From Actinomadura sp. GC306 (GTDB lineage: Bacteria; Actinomycetota; Actinomycetes; Streptosporangiales; Streptosporangiaceae), in assembly GCF_004348665.1 (NCBI RefSeq), contig NZ_SMKM01000004.1, positions 1 through 64,000 on the forward strand: DNA of 64,000 nucleotides. The letters run 5' to 3'. The notes under the pieces were generated by a model that saw nothing but the letters and a program-made list of their open reading frames with translations, searched no databases and had not been told where the DNA came from. This document shows positions 16,926-27,985 of the stretch, piece by piece. Each line of letters opens with the position of its first letter. Position 1 is the stretch's first letter. The position numbers were made by a program, and so were the translations under genes.

Positions 16926-18140
16926 GTGTTCACCGTTTCCTCCGAGGTCGGGCGGCTGCGGCAGGTGCTGCTGCACCGCCCCGACCTGGAACTGCTGCGG
17001 CTCACCCCGGCCAACAAGGACGACCTGCTCTTCGACGAGGTGCTGTGGGCCAAGCGCGCCCGCCAGGAACACGACGTGTTCGCCGACACTTTGCGGGAAC
17101 GCGGCGTCCAGGTCCACTACCTGGCCGACCTGCTCGCCGAGACCCTCAAGATCGACGACGCCCGCGTCCAGGTCCTCGACCAGACCGCATCCGACATCGC
17201 GCTCGGCCCGACGGCGGCCGGACCGGTCCGCGCCGTGCTGGAGGACATGGACCCCGCCGCCCTGGCCCGGCACCTGATCGGCGGGCTCACCAAAGCCGAA
17301 CTCGGTCTGCCCGCCCACAGCCTGCTGCTGTCGTCCCTGGACGACGGCGACTTCGTACTGCCGCCGCTGCCCAACCACCTGTTCACCCGGGACCCCTCCG
17401 CATGGATCCACGAAGGCATCACCCTTCACCCGATGGCCAAACCCGCGCGACGCCGCGAAACCCTCCACCTGGCCGCGATTTACCGGCACCACCCGATGTT
17501 CACCGAGCAGACCGTCCCCGTCTGGTACCCGGGCGCGGACTTCACGCTGCCCTCCTTGGAAGGTGGCGACATCCACGTCCTCGGCAACGGCGCCGTCCTG
17601 ATCGGGATGAGCGAGCGCACTACCCCGCAGGCCATCGAACTGCTCGCCCAACGGCTGTTCACCGCCGGCAGAGCACGCCAGGTGATCGCCGCGCAACTGC
17701 CCAAGCGGCGCGCGTTCATGCACCTGGACACCGTCATGACGATGGTCGGCCCCGACACCTTCACCGTCTATCCAGAGCTGCCACCGCTGCGGTCCCACAC
17801 CCTGTCGCCGGGCCGCGACCACGGCCGCGAGGTGCTAGTACACGAGAACGAGGCGCTGTTCCCCGCGATCGCACGGGCGCTGGGCTTGTCCCGTGTCCAC
17901 GTGCTGACCGCGCAGCAGGACGTCCGAGCCGCCGAACGCGAGCAGTGGGACGACGGCAACAACGTCCTCGCCGTCGCACCCGGAGTCGTCATCGCCTACG
18001 AACGCAACGTCACCACGAACACCATGCTCCGCCACCACGGCATCGAGGTCATCACCATCCCCGGCGGCGAACTCGGCCGCGGCCGCGGCGGCCCCCGGTG
18101 CATGAGCTGCCCTCTTGAGCGCGACGAGGTGACCCCATGA
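16926..18140 (+). CDS. arcA: Arginine deiminase
   Basis: A 404-residue cytosolic enzyme converting arginine to citrulline and ammonia. Landmarks: [18 protein letters not shown] near the start, FTRDPSAWI, the EGGDIHVLG active-site block, HLDTVMTMV with catalytic His, and the nucleophile Cys in [11 protein letters not shown] at the C-terminus. Start GTG 16926, with AAGGAAGG upstream. It follows the transporter by 12 bp and overlaps the next gene by 4 bp. Gives ATP without oxygen when combined with OTC and carbamate kinase, but the OTC here is crippled. Confidence 0.96.
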   Translation: MFTVSSEVGRLRQVLLHRPDLELLRLTPANKDDLLFDEVLWAKRARQEHDVFADTLRERGVQVHYLADLLAETLKIDDARVQVLDQTASDIALGPTAAGPVRAVLEDMDPAALARHLIGGLTKAELGLPAHSLLLSSLDDGDFVLPPLPNHLFTRDPSAWIHEGITLHPMAKPARRRETLHLAAIYRHHPMFTEQTVPVWYPGADFTLPSLEGGDIHVLGNGAVLIGMSERTTPQAIELLAQRLFTAGRARQVIAAQLPKRRAFMHLDTVMTMVGPDTFTVYPELPPLRSHTLSPGRDHGREVLVHENEALFPAIARALGLSRVHVLTAQQDVRAAEREQWDDGNNVLAVAPGVVIAYERNVTTNTMLRHHGIEVITIPGGELGRGRGGPRCMSCPLERDEVTP

Positions 18141-18490
18141 AAGACCTGCTGCACATCACCGACACCGCACCGGCGACGGGCTCCTACGCCTCCGCGATCG
18201 TGATCCGCACGTTCGCCGACGTCTGGCCGTCCATGGGCGACCCGAAGGAGGAGCGGGCACGGCACTGGAAGGCGCTCGACCCCTACCAGGTCAACGGGCA
18301 CCTCATGGCACTCGCCCGGGACGACGCGGTCTTCATGCAATGCCTGCCAGCCCATCGCGGTGAGGAGGTCACCCCCGACGTAGTCGACGGCGGCCGTTTC
18401 CAGGCGTTCTGCCAGACCGCCAACTGGCTGCCCGCCCCGCAGGCCGTCCTGTACGCGCTGCTCACCGACCGTCTCAAGGGGCACCGATGA
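18137..18490 (+). pseudogene. arcB: Ornithine carbamoyltransferase with two in-frame internal deletions
   Basis: The 117-residue product should be about 330. Three pieces of the family are joined in frame: the start [13 protein letters not shown], a piece from about residue 95 (YASAIVIRTF), and the C-terminal domain from about 225 (ADVWPSMGDPKEERARH, MQCLPAHRGEEV, AVLYALLTDRL). The carbamoyl-phosphate site (STRTR) and the ornithine-domain body are gone, so catalysis is not expected, though the HCLPAHR-type loop remains. ATGA overlaps with both neighbours are intact, so it may persist as a spacer that keeps carbamate kinase coupled. Another OTC (argF) elsewhere may substitute. Confidence 0.85.
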
Positions 18491-19398
18491 GGATCGTCGC
18501 GGCCCTGGGAGGCAACGCGCTGCTCCGCCGGGGCGACCCGCTCGACGCGTCCGTCCAGATCGGACACATCCGTAAGGCCGTGCGCAGCCTGGCCGTCGCG
18601 ACGACCGGGCACGAACTGGTCATCACCCACGGCAACGGGCCCCAGGTAGGGCTACTGGCCGTGGAGAGCGCCACCGACCCGGCGCTGTCCGCGCCTTACC
18701 CTCTCGACGTCCTCGGTGCCCAGACCCAGGGCATGATCGGCTACTGGCTGGCCCGGGAACTGCGGCGGGCCATGCCCGGCCATGAGGTCGTCGCCGTGCT
18801 CACCGAGACCGTCATCGCCCGAGACGACCCGGCGTTCGCCCGCCCCACGAAGTTCGTCGGCCGCACCTATTCGACCCACGAGGCTCACCGGCTGCAGGCC
18901 GAACACGGTTGGACCGTGCGGCAGGACGGGGCTGCCTGGCGCAGAGTCGTCCCGTCACCTGACCCCAGCGAGATCGTTGAGCTCCCCACCATCGCCCGCC
19001 TTGTCGACGAAGGCTGCCTGGTCATCGCCGCCGGCGGTGGCGGCATCCCGGTCGACCCGGATCACCAGGGAGTCGAGGCCGTGGTGGACAAAGACCTCAC
19101 TGCCGCGCTGCTCGCCGAACGCCTCAGGGCCGACACACTGCTCCTCCTCACCGACGTCCCGGCCGTCATCCACGACTACGGGACCGTGAACGCCCGTCCC
19201 ATCCGCCAGATCACTCCTCGGGCGCTGCGTGCGATGGATCTGCCAAAGGGATCCATGGGCCCCAAAGCCGAGGCCGCCTGCCGCTTCGCCGAGCACCGCC
19301 GCGGTGCCGTCGCAATCATCGGCTCTCTCACCGACACCACCGCGCTCCTGTCCGGGACCGCGGGCACTCGAATCGAGAACGAGAGTTCCTGCACCTGA
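18487..19398 (+). CDS. arcC: Carbamate kinase
   Basis: A 303-residue enzyme that makes ATP from carbamoyl phosphate and ADP, the last step of the deiminase pathway. Motifs: ALGGNALLRRGD, ELVITHGNGPQVGLL, AAGGGGIPV, then VVDKDLTAALLAERL and LTDVPAV; the C-terminal SMGPKAEAACRF block is complete. It overlaps arcB by 4 bp. With the arcB remnant inactive it depends on carbamoyl phosphate from elsewhere, or may run in reverse. Confidence 0.95.
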   Translation: MRIVAALGGNALLRRGDPLDASVQIGHIRKAVRSLAVATTGHELVITHGNGPQVGLLAVESATDPALSAPYPLDVLGAQTQGMIGYWLARELRRAMPGHEVVAVLTETVIARDDPAFARPTKFVGRTYSTHEAHRLQAEHGWTVRQDGAAWRRVVPSPDPSEIVELPTIARLVDEGCLVIAAGGGGIPVDPDHQGVEAVVDKDLTAALLAERLRADTLLLLTDVPAVIHDYGTVNARPIRQITPRALRAMDLPKGSMGPKAEAACRFAEHRRGAVAIIGSLTDTTALLSGTAGTRIENESSCT

Positions 19399-19460
19399 CC
19401 GAACCGCCTCCTGCCCGGAAGAACCGTCCCTCCGAGGTTTGCGTGCCTCTTCCCGGAAGG

Positions 19461-19474
19461 GGGTTCGAGGTCCC
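19461..19474. promoter_or_regulatory. Weak DosR/DevR-like box upstream of a gene remnant
   Basis: GGGTTCGAGGTCCC; the reverse strand reads GGGACCTCGAACCC, matching the strong half-site but not all of the second. It lies 6 bp before the relic ATG of the flavin-oxidase-like remnant. Confidence 0.35.
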
Positions 19475-19479
19475 TCGAA

Positions 19480-19596
19480 ATGGCGCTCAGGACCGCATGG
19501 AGCGTCCTCATCGTCGGGCCGACCGAGGTCGTCACCGATTCGGGCGAGATCGAACGCCTCCGGACGCTGCCTCTCACCCCGTGGCTCCGTTCCTCC
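19480..19596 (+). pseudogene. Fragment of a pyridoxamine 5'-phosphate oxidase-family protein
   Basis: MALRTAWSVLIVGPTEVVTD then SGEIERLRTLPLTPW matches the core motif of actinobacterial split-barrel flavin (PNPOx-like) proteins, in which a GWSVLVTG strand is followed by EEVTD and EIERLR. Only about 35 residues remain; both the N-terminal strands and the C-terminus are absent. PNPOx-like proteins are regular members of DosR-type regulons. Confidence 0.45.
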
Positions 19597-19940
19597 ATGG
19601 TGATCCACGAATCGGCGAGCACCATCGCCCGCCACGTCGCAGCCGTCCCCGCCCGACCTCGTCGAAGACCTGGGGGGCCATCGTGGACCTCGTCGCCGAG
19701 CCGGGCAGCACGGCCCACCGCGAGCTGTCCGCGATCACCAGCATCGCCGCGCTCCTGGTCAGCGAGGAGTACACGCGTGAGGCACCGATCATCGTCCTGC
19801 CCGCCTCGGGTCCGCGCATCCGCGTTCGCACCGTCCACGGGATGGACGCCATCGAAGAGATCAGCCGGGAGACGCCGCTGTACAGCGGCAGGCTGACCGA
19901 GTCCGGCTGGTCGATGTCGCTGCCCTGCGGCCCATGTGGT
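19597..19940 (+). pseudogene. Frame-broken hypothetical protein
   Basis: MVIHESASTIARHVAAVP reads in one frame, then coding character shifts: LVEDLG, then from about 19674 AIVDLVAEPGSTAHRELS, ITSIAALLVSEEYTREAP and SGWSMSLPC. Removing one G from the six-G run at 19672-19677 joins LVEDLG to AIVDL; a second shift is needed near 19650. The end is lost against the 3' end of the DoxX remnant. The family is not recognised. Either a decayed small gene or sequence error in G/C runs. Confidence 0.4.
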
Positions 19941-19948
19941 CGGATAGG

Positions 19949-20206
19949 TTACTTCAGGAAGGGAAGGCGCCTGGCCAGGCGGGTGTTGCTCCACCAGCGG
20001 CCGAGGCCCAGGGTGTCGCCGGCGTTGACCAGCGCCAATCCGACGAGGAGGATCGCGTAGATCAGGTGGTCGTCCATGAAGGGGTTGTTCTCAGGGGGCA
20101 GGACGGCCGTCCACATCATCACCAGGAGCAGCGCGCCGGTCGCGGCGGCGATCCGCATCCCGATGCCCAGGATGAGCGCGGCGCCGATGCCCGCGAGGCC
20201 GATCAT
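19949..20206 (-). pseudogene. DoxX-family remnant (C-terminal half, joined to its promoter)
   Basis: From about 20224 the frame reads TDWLFMIGLAGIGAALILGI, then PPENNPFMDDHLIYAILLVG, nearly identical to residues 100-187 of the intact DoxX gene at 45254-45817. The N-terminal half and the leader are missing. Upstream of the junction the sequence again matches the intact copy's promoter (AGGACCGT-AGGGGCAC, then the box at 20256). The deletion therefore fused promoter to 3' half. ATG 20206 could yield an 85-residue two-span protein, but no ribosome site is evident. Confidence 0.8.
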
Positions 20207-20255
20207 GAACAGCCAGTCGGTTCGGTGCTGCAGGACCGTTAGGGGCACGCTCAGC

Positions 20256-20269
20256 AGGACCAAAGTCCC
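20256..20269 (-). promoter_or_regulatory. DosR/DevR-like box of the DoxX remnant
   Basis: Plus strand AGGACCAAAGTCCC, a near-perfect box. The surrounding bases match the promoter of the intact DoxX gene (box at 45912). It is now only about 50 bp from the first usable codon. Confidence 0.6.
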
Positions 20270-20365
20270 CGAGCCGGTGATCTGAAGATCGCGAGTGGCC
20301 CGCAACCGGAACCGGCGGGATACGGACGGCCTTCTGGGCCTGTACATGTTGGTGCGGGACCTAAG

Positions 20366-22135
<1,770 letters not shown>

Positions 22136-22225
22136 CTAGTGCTTCTGGCAGACGTGTTGAAGAGGAGGTTCGCTGACGTTTCCTCTAGTCATGACGTCCT
22201 CGAAGATCGGTGGACGACGTTCGCT

Positions 22226-22239
22226 GGGACGTTCGTCAC
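22226..22239 (+). promoter_or_regulatory. DosR/DevR-like box upstream of the devR remnant
   Basis: GGGACGTTCGTCAC, 12 of 14 to the window consensus, 65 bp before the ATG of the receiver remnant and about 140 bp upstream of the divergent kinase gene. In mycobacteria DosR also controls its own genes. Confidence 0.55.
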
Positions 22240-22304
22240 TGTGCCCGCTGTCGGCCGGTGGGTAACGTCGCTCACGTCACCGTCGAGCCGAGGAACGATC
22301 TGCC

Positions 22305-22499
22305 ATGACCGAGCAGGCCCGAGAGAGCGCACGAAGCGTCCGGATCTTCCTGCTGGACGATCACGAGGTGGTCCGGCGGGGTGTGGCCGCGCTGCTGTGC
22401 GCCGAGGACGACCTGGAGATCGTCGGCGAGGCCGGCACCGCGGCCGAGGCGGAGATCGACACCGCGGAGTACGACGAGCGGCTGGCCACGTTGCGATGA
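22305..22499 (+). pseudogene. Truncated DevR-type receiver fused to a SHOCT-like tail
   Basis: A 64-residue frame. Residues 11-49 ([20 protein letters not shown], then [13 protein letters not shown]) match the first 40 residues of DevR/DosR receivers, including the acidic pair. The phosphoacceptor Asp, the rest of the receiver and the LuxR-type HTH are missing. The last 15 residues [15 protein letters not shown] instead look like the C-terminus of a SHOCT or DUF1707 domain, so a deletion probably joined devR to a downstream gene. The stop overlaps the ATPase start (ATGA). It cannot bind DNA. Confidence 0.75.
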
Positions 22500-25112
22500 C
22501 CGCGGCGCTCGCGCCCTACCGCAGGTCCGCCGAGGACGTCGTACGCGACCTCGGCGGGGACGCGTCATGCGGGCTTGCGTCCGGTGAGGCGCGGGCCCGG
22601 CTGGAGCGGGACGGCCCTAACGCGCTGCCCGCAGCGCGCGGGCGCGGACCGGTGCTGCGGTTCCTGCTGCAGTTCAACAGCCCGCTGATCTACGTGCTGC
22701 TGGCGGCGGCGGCCGTGACGGCGCTGCTCGGCGAGCACGTGGACGCCGTGGTGATCCTCGGCGTGGTGATCGTGAACGCCGTGGTGGGGTTCGTCCAGGA
22801 GTCCCGCGCGGAGAAGGCGCTCACCGCGCTGGCCGCGCTGACGCGGACGTCTGCGACGGTCGTGCGGGACGGCACCCCGCGCCGGGTGGCGGCGGAGGAT
22901 CTGGTCCGCGGCGACCTGGTCGAACTGGACGCCGGCGACAAGGTGCCCGCCGATCTGCGGCTGCTGCGCACCGACGAGCTGGCGGTGGACGAGTCGGCGC
23001 TGACGGGTGAGTCGCTGCCGGTCGCCAAGGACCCGGCGGCACTGCCCGAGGTCGCGCTGGCCGACCGCACCGCGATGGTCTTCTCCGGCACGCTGGTCAC
23101 TGGCGGACGCGCCGCGGGCCTGGTGGTGGCCACCGGCGCGGACACCGAGCTGGGCGGCATCCACCGCCTGATGCACACCACCGCCTCGGTGCAGACGCCG
23201 CTCACCCGCAAGATCACCCAGTTCAGCAAGACCGTGACGGTGGCGATCCTGGCGCTGGCCGCGCTGACCTTCGCCGTCGGAGTGCTGCGCGGCCGGGGCA
23301 CGGCGGAGATGCTGACCGCCGCGGTCGCGCTCGCCGTCGGCGCGATCCCCGAGGGCCTGCCCGCCATCGTGACGATCACGCTGGCCCTCGGCGTGGCCCG
23401 GATGGTGCGGCGCGGCGCGATCGTCCGGCACCTGCCCGCCGTGGAGACCCTCGGCAGCACCACCGTGATCTGCACCGACAAGACCGGCACCCTCACCCAG
23501 AACCAGATGACCGTCACCGCCGTCACCGCGGGCGGACTCGACTACACCCTCACCGGTACCGGCTACGCCCCCACGGGGGAGATCCTCCATGACGGCCGCC
23601 CGGTCGACCTCGCCGGGCACCCCGTTCTGCGGGAGGTGCTGCGGGCGGGCCTGGGATGCAACGACGCGCGGCTCGAGCACCGAGGCGGGGAGTGGACGAT
23701 CACCGGCGACCCCACCGAGGGCGCCCTGCTCACCAGCGCCGCCAAGGCCGGGCTGGACCACGTCCCGCCCCGTGCCGCGGCACTGCCGTTCAGCTCCGAA
23801 CGCCGCTTCATGGCGACCCTGCACGACGACGGCACCGTCTACGTCAAGGGCCCGGTCGAGCGGATCCTGGAGCTGTGCGACGACGCCGCCGGGCCCGGCG
23901 GCCCGGTCCCGCTCGACGCCTCCGCCGTGCACGACCGCGCCGAGGACTACGGGGCGCAGGCGCTGCGCGTGCTGGCCTTCGCCCGCGGGAGCACCGACAC
24001 GCCCGGCCTGGACGCGCTGCCCCGGCTGAGGTTCCTCGGCCTGCAGGCCATGCTGGATCCTCCCCGGCCCGAAGCCGCCCAGTCGGTCCGGACCTGCCAC
24101 GACGCCGGTGTCCAGGTCAAGATGATCACCGGCGACCACGCCGCCACCGCCCGCGCCATCGGCGCCCGCATCGGGCTGGACGGCCGGGTCATGACCGGCG
24201 CCGAACTCGCCGCCGGCGTCTCCCCCGAACGGGTCCTCGACACCGCCGTGTTCGCCCGCGTCTCCCCCGAGCAGAAACTCCACCTGGTCCGGACGCTCCA
24301 GGGCGCCGGACATGTGATCGCGATGACCGGCGACGGCGTCAACGACGCCCCCGCCCTGAAGCAGGCCGACATCGGCGTCGCCATGGGCCGTGCCGGCACC
24401 GACGCCGCCAAGGAATCGGCCGACATGGTGCTGACCGGCGACGACTTCGCCTCCATCGAGCAGGCCGTCGAGGAGGGACGCGGCGTCTTCGACAACCTGG
24501 TCAAGTTCATCGTCTGGGCACTGCCGGCCAACGTGGGCCTCGGCCTGGTCCTGGTCGCCGCGATCCTCGCCGGAACCGACCTGCCGATCCTGCCGCTCCA
24601 GGTCCTGTGGCTGAACATGACCGCGGTGCTCGTCCTCGGCCTGCCGTTCGCCGTCGAACCCAAGGACGAGCACATCATGACCCGCCCACCGCGCGACCCC
24701 TCGCTCCCCTTGATCTCCCGCGCGCTGACCGCCCGGATCGGGCTGGTGGCGGCGATCCTGCTCGCCGGCGCGTTCGGCCTCCAGTCCTGGGAACGGGCGC
24801 ACGGCGCGTCGCCCGAGGCCGCGCAGACCATCGTCGTCAACGTGTTCGCGCTGACCCTGCTGACCTACCTGTTCAACTGCCTGTCTCTGGACCGCCCGAT
24901 GCTCCTCAAAGGCGTCCGCCGCAATCCCTGGGTCGCCGCCAGCGCCCTCGGCCTCCTCGCGCTCCAGGCCGTCTACACCTACCCTGCCGGGCATGAACGA
25001 GGTGTTCGGTTCCGCCCCCCTGGACGCCGCCGCCTGGATGCGCATCGCCGTGATCGCCGTCCTGTCGTACGCGGCGGTGGAGCTTCTCAAGCTCGTCCAG
25101 CGCGCCCGCTGA
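22496..25112 (+). CDS. Cation-transporting P-type ATPase (CtpF/PMA1-like), frameshifted near its 3' end
   Basis: About 870 residues. Motifs in order: N-terminal cation ATPase domain, [31 protein letters not shown] in span 4, phosphorylation site [14 protein letters not shown] (about 326), [32 protein letters not shown], and the C-terminal span set. In span 10 the frame breaks at a CCC run (24982-24984): reading one C fewer restores [15 protein letters not shown] and [17 protein letters not shown] with a stop at 25110-25112. Unrepaired, the frame runs to 25312 with a nonsense tail. CtpF is a DosR-regulon calcium pump in mycobacteria. Coupled to the devR remnant. Confidence 0.85.
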
Positions 25113-25163
25113 GGGAACGCAGGTCTCCTTCCCAGTTTCCGCAGGCCGCGGGCCGCCATGCAG

Positions 25164-25177
25164 GGGTCGAAGGTCCC
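25164..25177 (+). promoter_or_regulatory. DosR/DevR-like box upstream of the GH65 gene
   Basis: GGGTCGAAGGTCCC; reverse strand GGGACCTTCGACCC, 13 of 14 to the window consensus. It lies 106 bp before the GH65 ATG. Confidence 0.65.
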
Positions 25178-25283
25178 GACCGGCTGTGCCTTCCGGTGCT
25201 ACCCGGCGCGGCAAGGCGGTGGGAACGTGAGGATGCCGGGAATGCTCTGCGGACGGCCGCGGACGGCAGCGTGAGGGGACACC

Positions 25284-27785
25284 ATGAACCGGTGGATCCT
25301 GTCCTACGATGACTACGACCCCGGCACCGAGCGGCTGCGGGAAGCCCTCTGCACCCTCGGGAACGGGTACTTCGCCACCCGGGGAGCCGCCCCGGAGTCG
25401 CCCGCCGGAGGCGCCCATTACCCGGGGACCTACATCGCGGGCTGCTATGACCGGCAAGCAGCCGAGGTGGCCGGACGGCACATCGACAACGCCGACCTGG
25501 TCAACATGCCGAACTGGCTGCCTCTGGCCTTCCGCGCCGCCGACGGCGAGTGGCTGGACATCGACCATGCCCAAGCGAGCGGCCGGCTGCTGTCCTACCG
25601 GCAGGAACTGGATGTGCGGCGCGGCGTCCTGACCCGGCTCGTGCGCGTGCGCGATTCACGGGGACGGACCTCACGGGTCGCCCAGCGCCGCATCGTGTCC
25701 ATGCACGACCCGCACCTGGCCGCCCTGGAGACCACCGTTGTGGCAGAGGACTGGAGCGGCACCGCACAGATCGTGTCGGCGCTGGACGGGCGTGTCGTCA
25801 ACGCCGGTGTCGCACGGTACCGAGGGCTGCCGGAGGCGCACCTGAAGCACACGAAGACCGCTCAGCCGGATGATCCAGAGCTTCTCCTGCTGCGCACCCG
25901 GACGAACTCGTCGGACATCGGAATCGCGGTGGCGGCCCGCACCCGGGCATCGGCCCAGACCGCGGCGACCCGCCGCAGTGAGCACGGCTGGACGGGCCAT
26001 GACCTGACGCTGGACCTCCGCGAAGGAGTCCCGGTCACGGTCGAGAAGGTCGCCGCGGTCTTCACCTCCCGCGACCACGCCGTCGAGGAGTGCGGCCGTG
26101 CCGCGCTGGCCGCCGCCGCGGACGCCGGCGGCTTCGACGCTCTCCTGGAACGGCACACCTCGGCGTGGTCCCGGCTGTGGCGGCGCTGCCAGCTCAGCGT
26201 CGACCACGCCGAGGTGCAGCGCGCCCTCAACCTGCACATCTTCCACCTGATGCAGACGGTGTCGGAGCACAGCGTGAACCTGGACGCCGGCGTCCCCGCC
26301 CGGGGCCTGCACGGCGAGGCGTACCGCGGTCACGTCTTCTGGGACGAGCTGTTCATCCTGCCGTTCCTGACCATGCGGTTCCCGCAGATCGCCCGCGCGC
26401 TGCTGATGTACCGGTGGCGGCGCCTTCCCGCGGCACGCCGCGCAGCGGCGGCGGCCGGCCGCCGCGGCGCGATGTACCCGTGGCAGAGCGCCGCCGACGG
26501 GCGCGAGGAGACCCAGCGCGTCCACCTCAACCCGCGCTCGGGCCGATGGCTGACCGACCACTCGCATCTGCAGCGGCACGTGGGGCTCGCCATCGCCCTC
26601 AACGTCTGGCGCTACTACGAGGCGACCGGAGACATCGAGTTCCTCGGCGAGCACGGGACCGAGATCATGCTGGAGGTCGCCCGGTTCTTCGCCGACCTGG
26701 CCGACTACGACCGATCCACCGACCGGTACCGGATCCACGGCGTCATGGGGCCCGACGAGTACCACGACGCCTACCCCGGACGCGACGAGCCGGGCCTGGA
26801 CAACAACGCCTACACCAACGTCCTCACCGCCTGGGTGCTGCGCCGGTCGCTCGACGCGCTCGCCGCACTGCCCGAGGACCGCCGCAAGGAACTGCGCGAG
26901 CGGCTCACACTGACCCGCCAGGAGATCATCCGGTTCGAGGACGTCGCCCGCAAGATGCACGTCCCGTTCCACGACGGCGTCATAAGCCAGTTCGACGGCT
27001 ACGCAGAGCTGAAGGAACTCGACTGGGCCGGGTACCGCGAGCGCTACGGCGACATCCGCAGGCTGGACCGCATCCTGGAAGCCGAAGGCGACTCCCCCAA
27101 CCACTACAAGGCCTCCAAACAGGCCGATGTGCTGATGCTGTTCTACGTGCTGTCCCCCGGCGAACTCGACGACGTCCTGCGGCAACTCGGCTACGAGCAC
27201 GGACCCGCCCTGGCGGCCCGGACCATCGGCTACTACCTGCCGCGCACCTGCGACGGATCCACCCTCAGCTCGCTGGTGCACGCCTGGATCCTGGCACGCA
27301 CCGACGGGGACACCGCCTGGAACCTCTTCCTTGAGTCACTGTTCAGCGACATCAACGACGCCCAGCACGGCACCACCGGCGAGGGCGTCCACCTGGGCGC
27401 CATGGCCGGCACCGTCGACCTCGTCCAGCGCTGCCACGCCGGGATCAGCACCCGCGGCCGCACCCTCCAACTGGAGCCGCGGCTGCCCACCGCGATCGGC
27501 GAACTCCGCCTCGGACTCCGCTACCGGGGCCACTGGGGCATCGATATGACGTGCCGGCAGGACCTGATCCGCGTGACGCTCCGTCCCGGAGCCACCTCCC
27601 CCATCCGCGTCTCCTACCGAGCCGAGGAGACCGAGATCCAGCCCGGCGCCACCTGGGAGCGACCCCTCCAGCACGGCCGGACGGAGCCAGCGCAAGTTGA
27701 CGTAGCGCTGCAAGGACCGCGGAACGGACTCTGGTCCCGGCCAGGGGTGACCGATGGCCGTGGGGGCGACCCGTCGGCAGAGTGA
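25284..27785 (+). CDS. Glycoside hydrolase family 65 protein (trehalose/kojibiose phosphorylase type)
   Basis: An 833-residue cytosolic enzyme. The N-terminal super-sandwich domain begins REALCTLGNGYFATRGAAPE; the (alpha/alpha)6 catalytic barrel contains HVFWDELFILPFLTMRFP, the phosphate/sugar region, HGVMGPDEYHDAYPG with the general-acid Glu, and SPNHYKASKQADVLMLFY. The C-terminal beta domain ends with a Gly/Arg-rich tail. It phosphorolyses (or hydrolyses) an alpha-linked disaccharide such as trehalose. The mycobacterial DosR regulon contains a GH65 domain in OtsB1, consistent with the box at 25164. Converges with the stress-protein remnant. Confidence 0.9.
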   Translation: MNRWILSYDDYDPGTERLREALCTLGNGYFATRGAAPESPAGGAHYPGTYIAGCYDRQAAEVAGRHIDNADLVNMPNWLPLAFRAADGEWLDIDHAQASGRLLSYRQELDVRRGVLTRLVRVRDSRGRTSRVAQRRIVSMHDPHLAALETTVVAEDWSGTAQIVSALDGRVVNAGVARYRGLPEAHLKHTKTAQPDDPELLLLRTRTNSSDIGIAVAARTRASAQTAATRRSEHGWTGHDLTLDLREGVPVTVEKVAAVFTSRDHAVEECGRAALAAAADAGGFDALLERHTSAWSRLWRRCQLSVDHAEVQRALNLHIFHLMQTVSEHSVNLDAGVPARGLHGEAYRGHVFWDELFILPFLTMRFPQIARALLMYRWRRLPAARRAAAAAGRRGAMYPWQSAADGREETQRVHLNPRSGRWLTDHSHLQRHVGLAIALNVWRYYEATGDIEFLGEHGTEIMLEVARFFADLADYDRSTDRYRIHGVMGPDEYHDAYPGRDEPGLDNNAYTNVLTAWVLRRSLDALAALPEDRRKELRERLTLTRQEIIRFEDVARKMHVPFHDGVISQFDGYAELKELDWAGYRERYGDIRRLDRILEAEGDSPNHYKASKQADVLMLFYVLSPGELDDVLRQLGYEHGPALAARTIGYYLPRTCDGSTLSSLVHAWILARTDGDTAWNLFLESLFSDINDAQHGTTGEGVHLGAMAGTVDLVQRCHAGISTRGRTLQLEPRLPTAIGELRLGLRYRGHWGIDMTCRQDLIRVTLRPGATSPIRVSYRAEETEIQPGATWERPLQHGRTEPAQVDVALQGPRNGLWSRPGVTDGRGGDPSAE

Positions 27786-27927
27786 GCATGAAGATGGCAT
27801 CCACCGATAAGGGACCGGAGCCCACGACCAGATCACGTCCGTGCCGGGCCGCCTCCTCGGCGGCCCGGGCCGCGGCGACTTCGGACGGAACCGAGCCATC
27901 GGCCCCGACAATGATCGGATGGGACAT
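27786..27927 (-). pseudogene. Universal stress protein, N-terminal remnant
   Basis: MSHPIIVGADGSVPSEVAAA then RAAEEAARHGRDLVVG is the first strand and helix of a UspA domain. After about 36 residues the sequence leaves the family (SGPLSVDAIFML) and the frame runs into the antisense of the GH65 gene. The ATP loop (GSxGxGG) and the rest of the usual 140-280 residues are missing. It lies upstream of nothing on its strand. Confidence 0.7.
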
Positions 27928-27985
27928 GGTCAACTTCTCTGCTCAGTCCTCCGGAGCGGGGTGTCGCGCGGAGCTTGAGGTGGCA

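Noticed and set aside
15579-17822. 747-codon minus-strand frame across the APC transporter and arginine deiminase
   Set aside because: Antisense shadow of two well-supported genes, rich in Gln/Gly/Asp repeats typical of GC-rich mirror frames.
22565-25159. 864-codon minus-strand frame opposite the P-type ATPase
   Set aside because: Mirror frame of a gene with all P-type motifs; no domain of its own.
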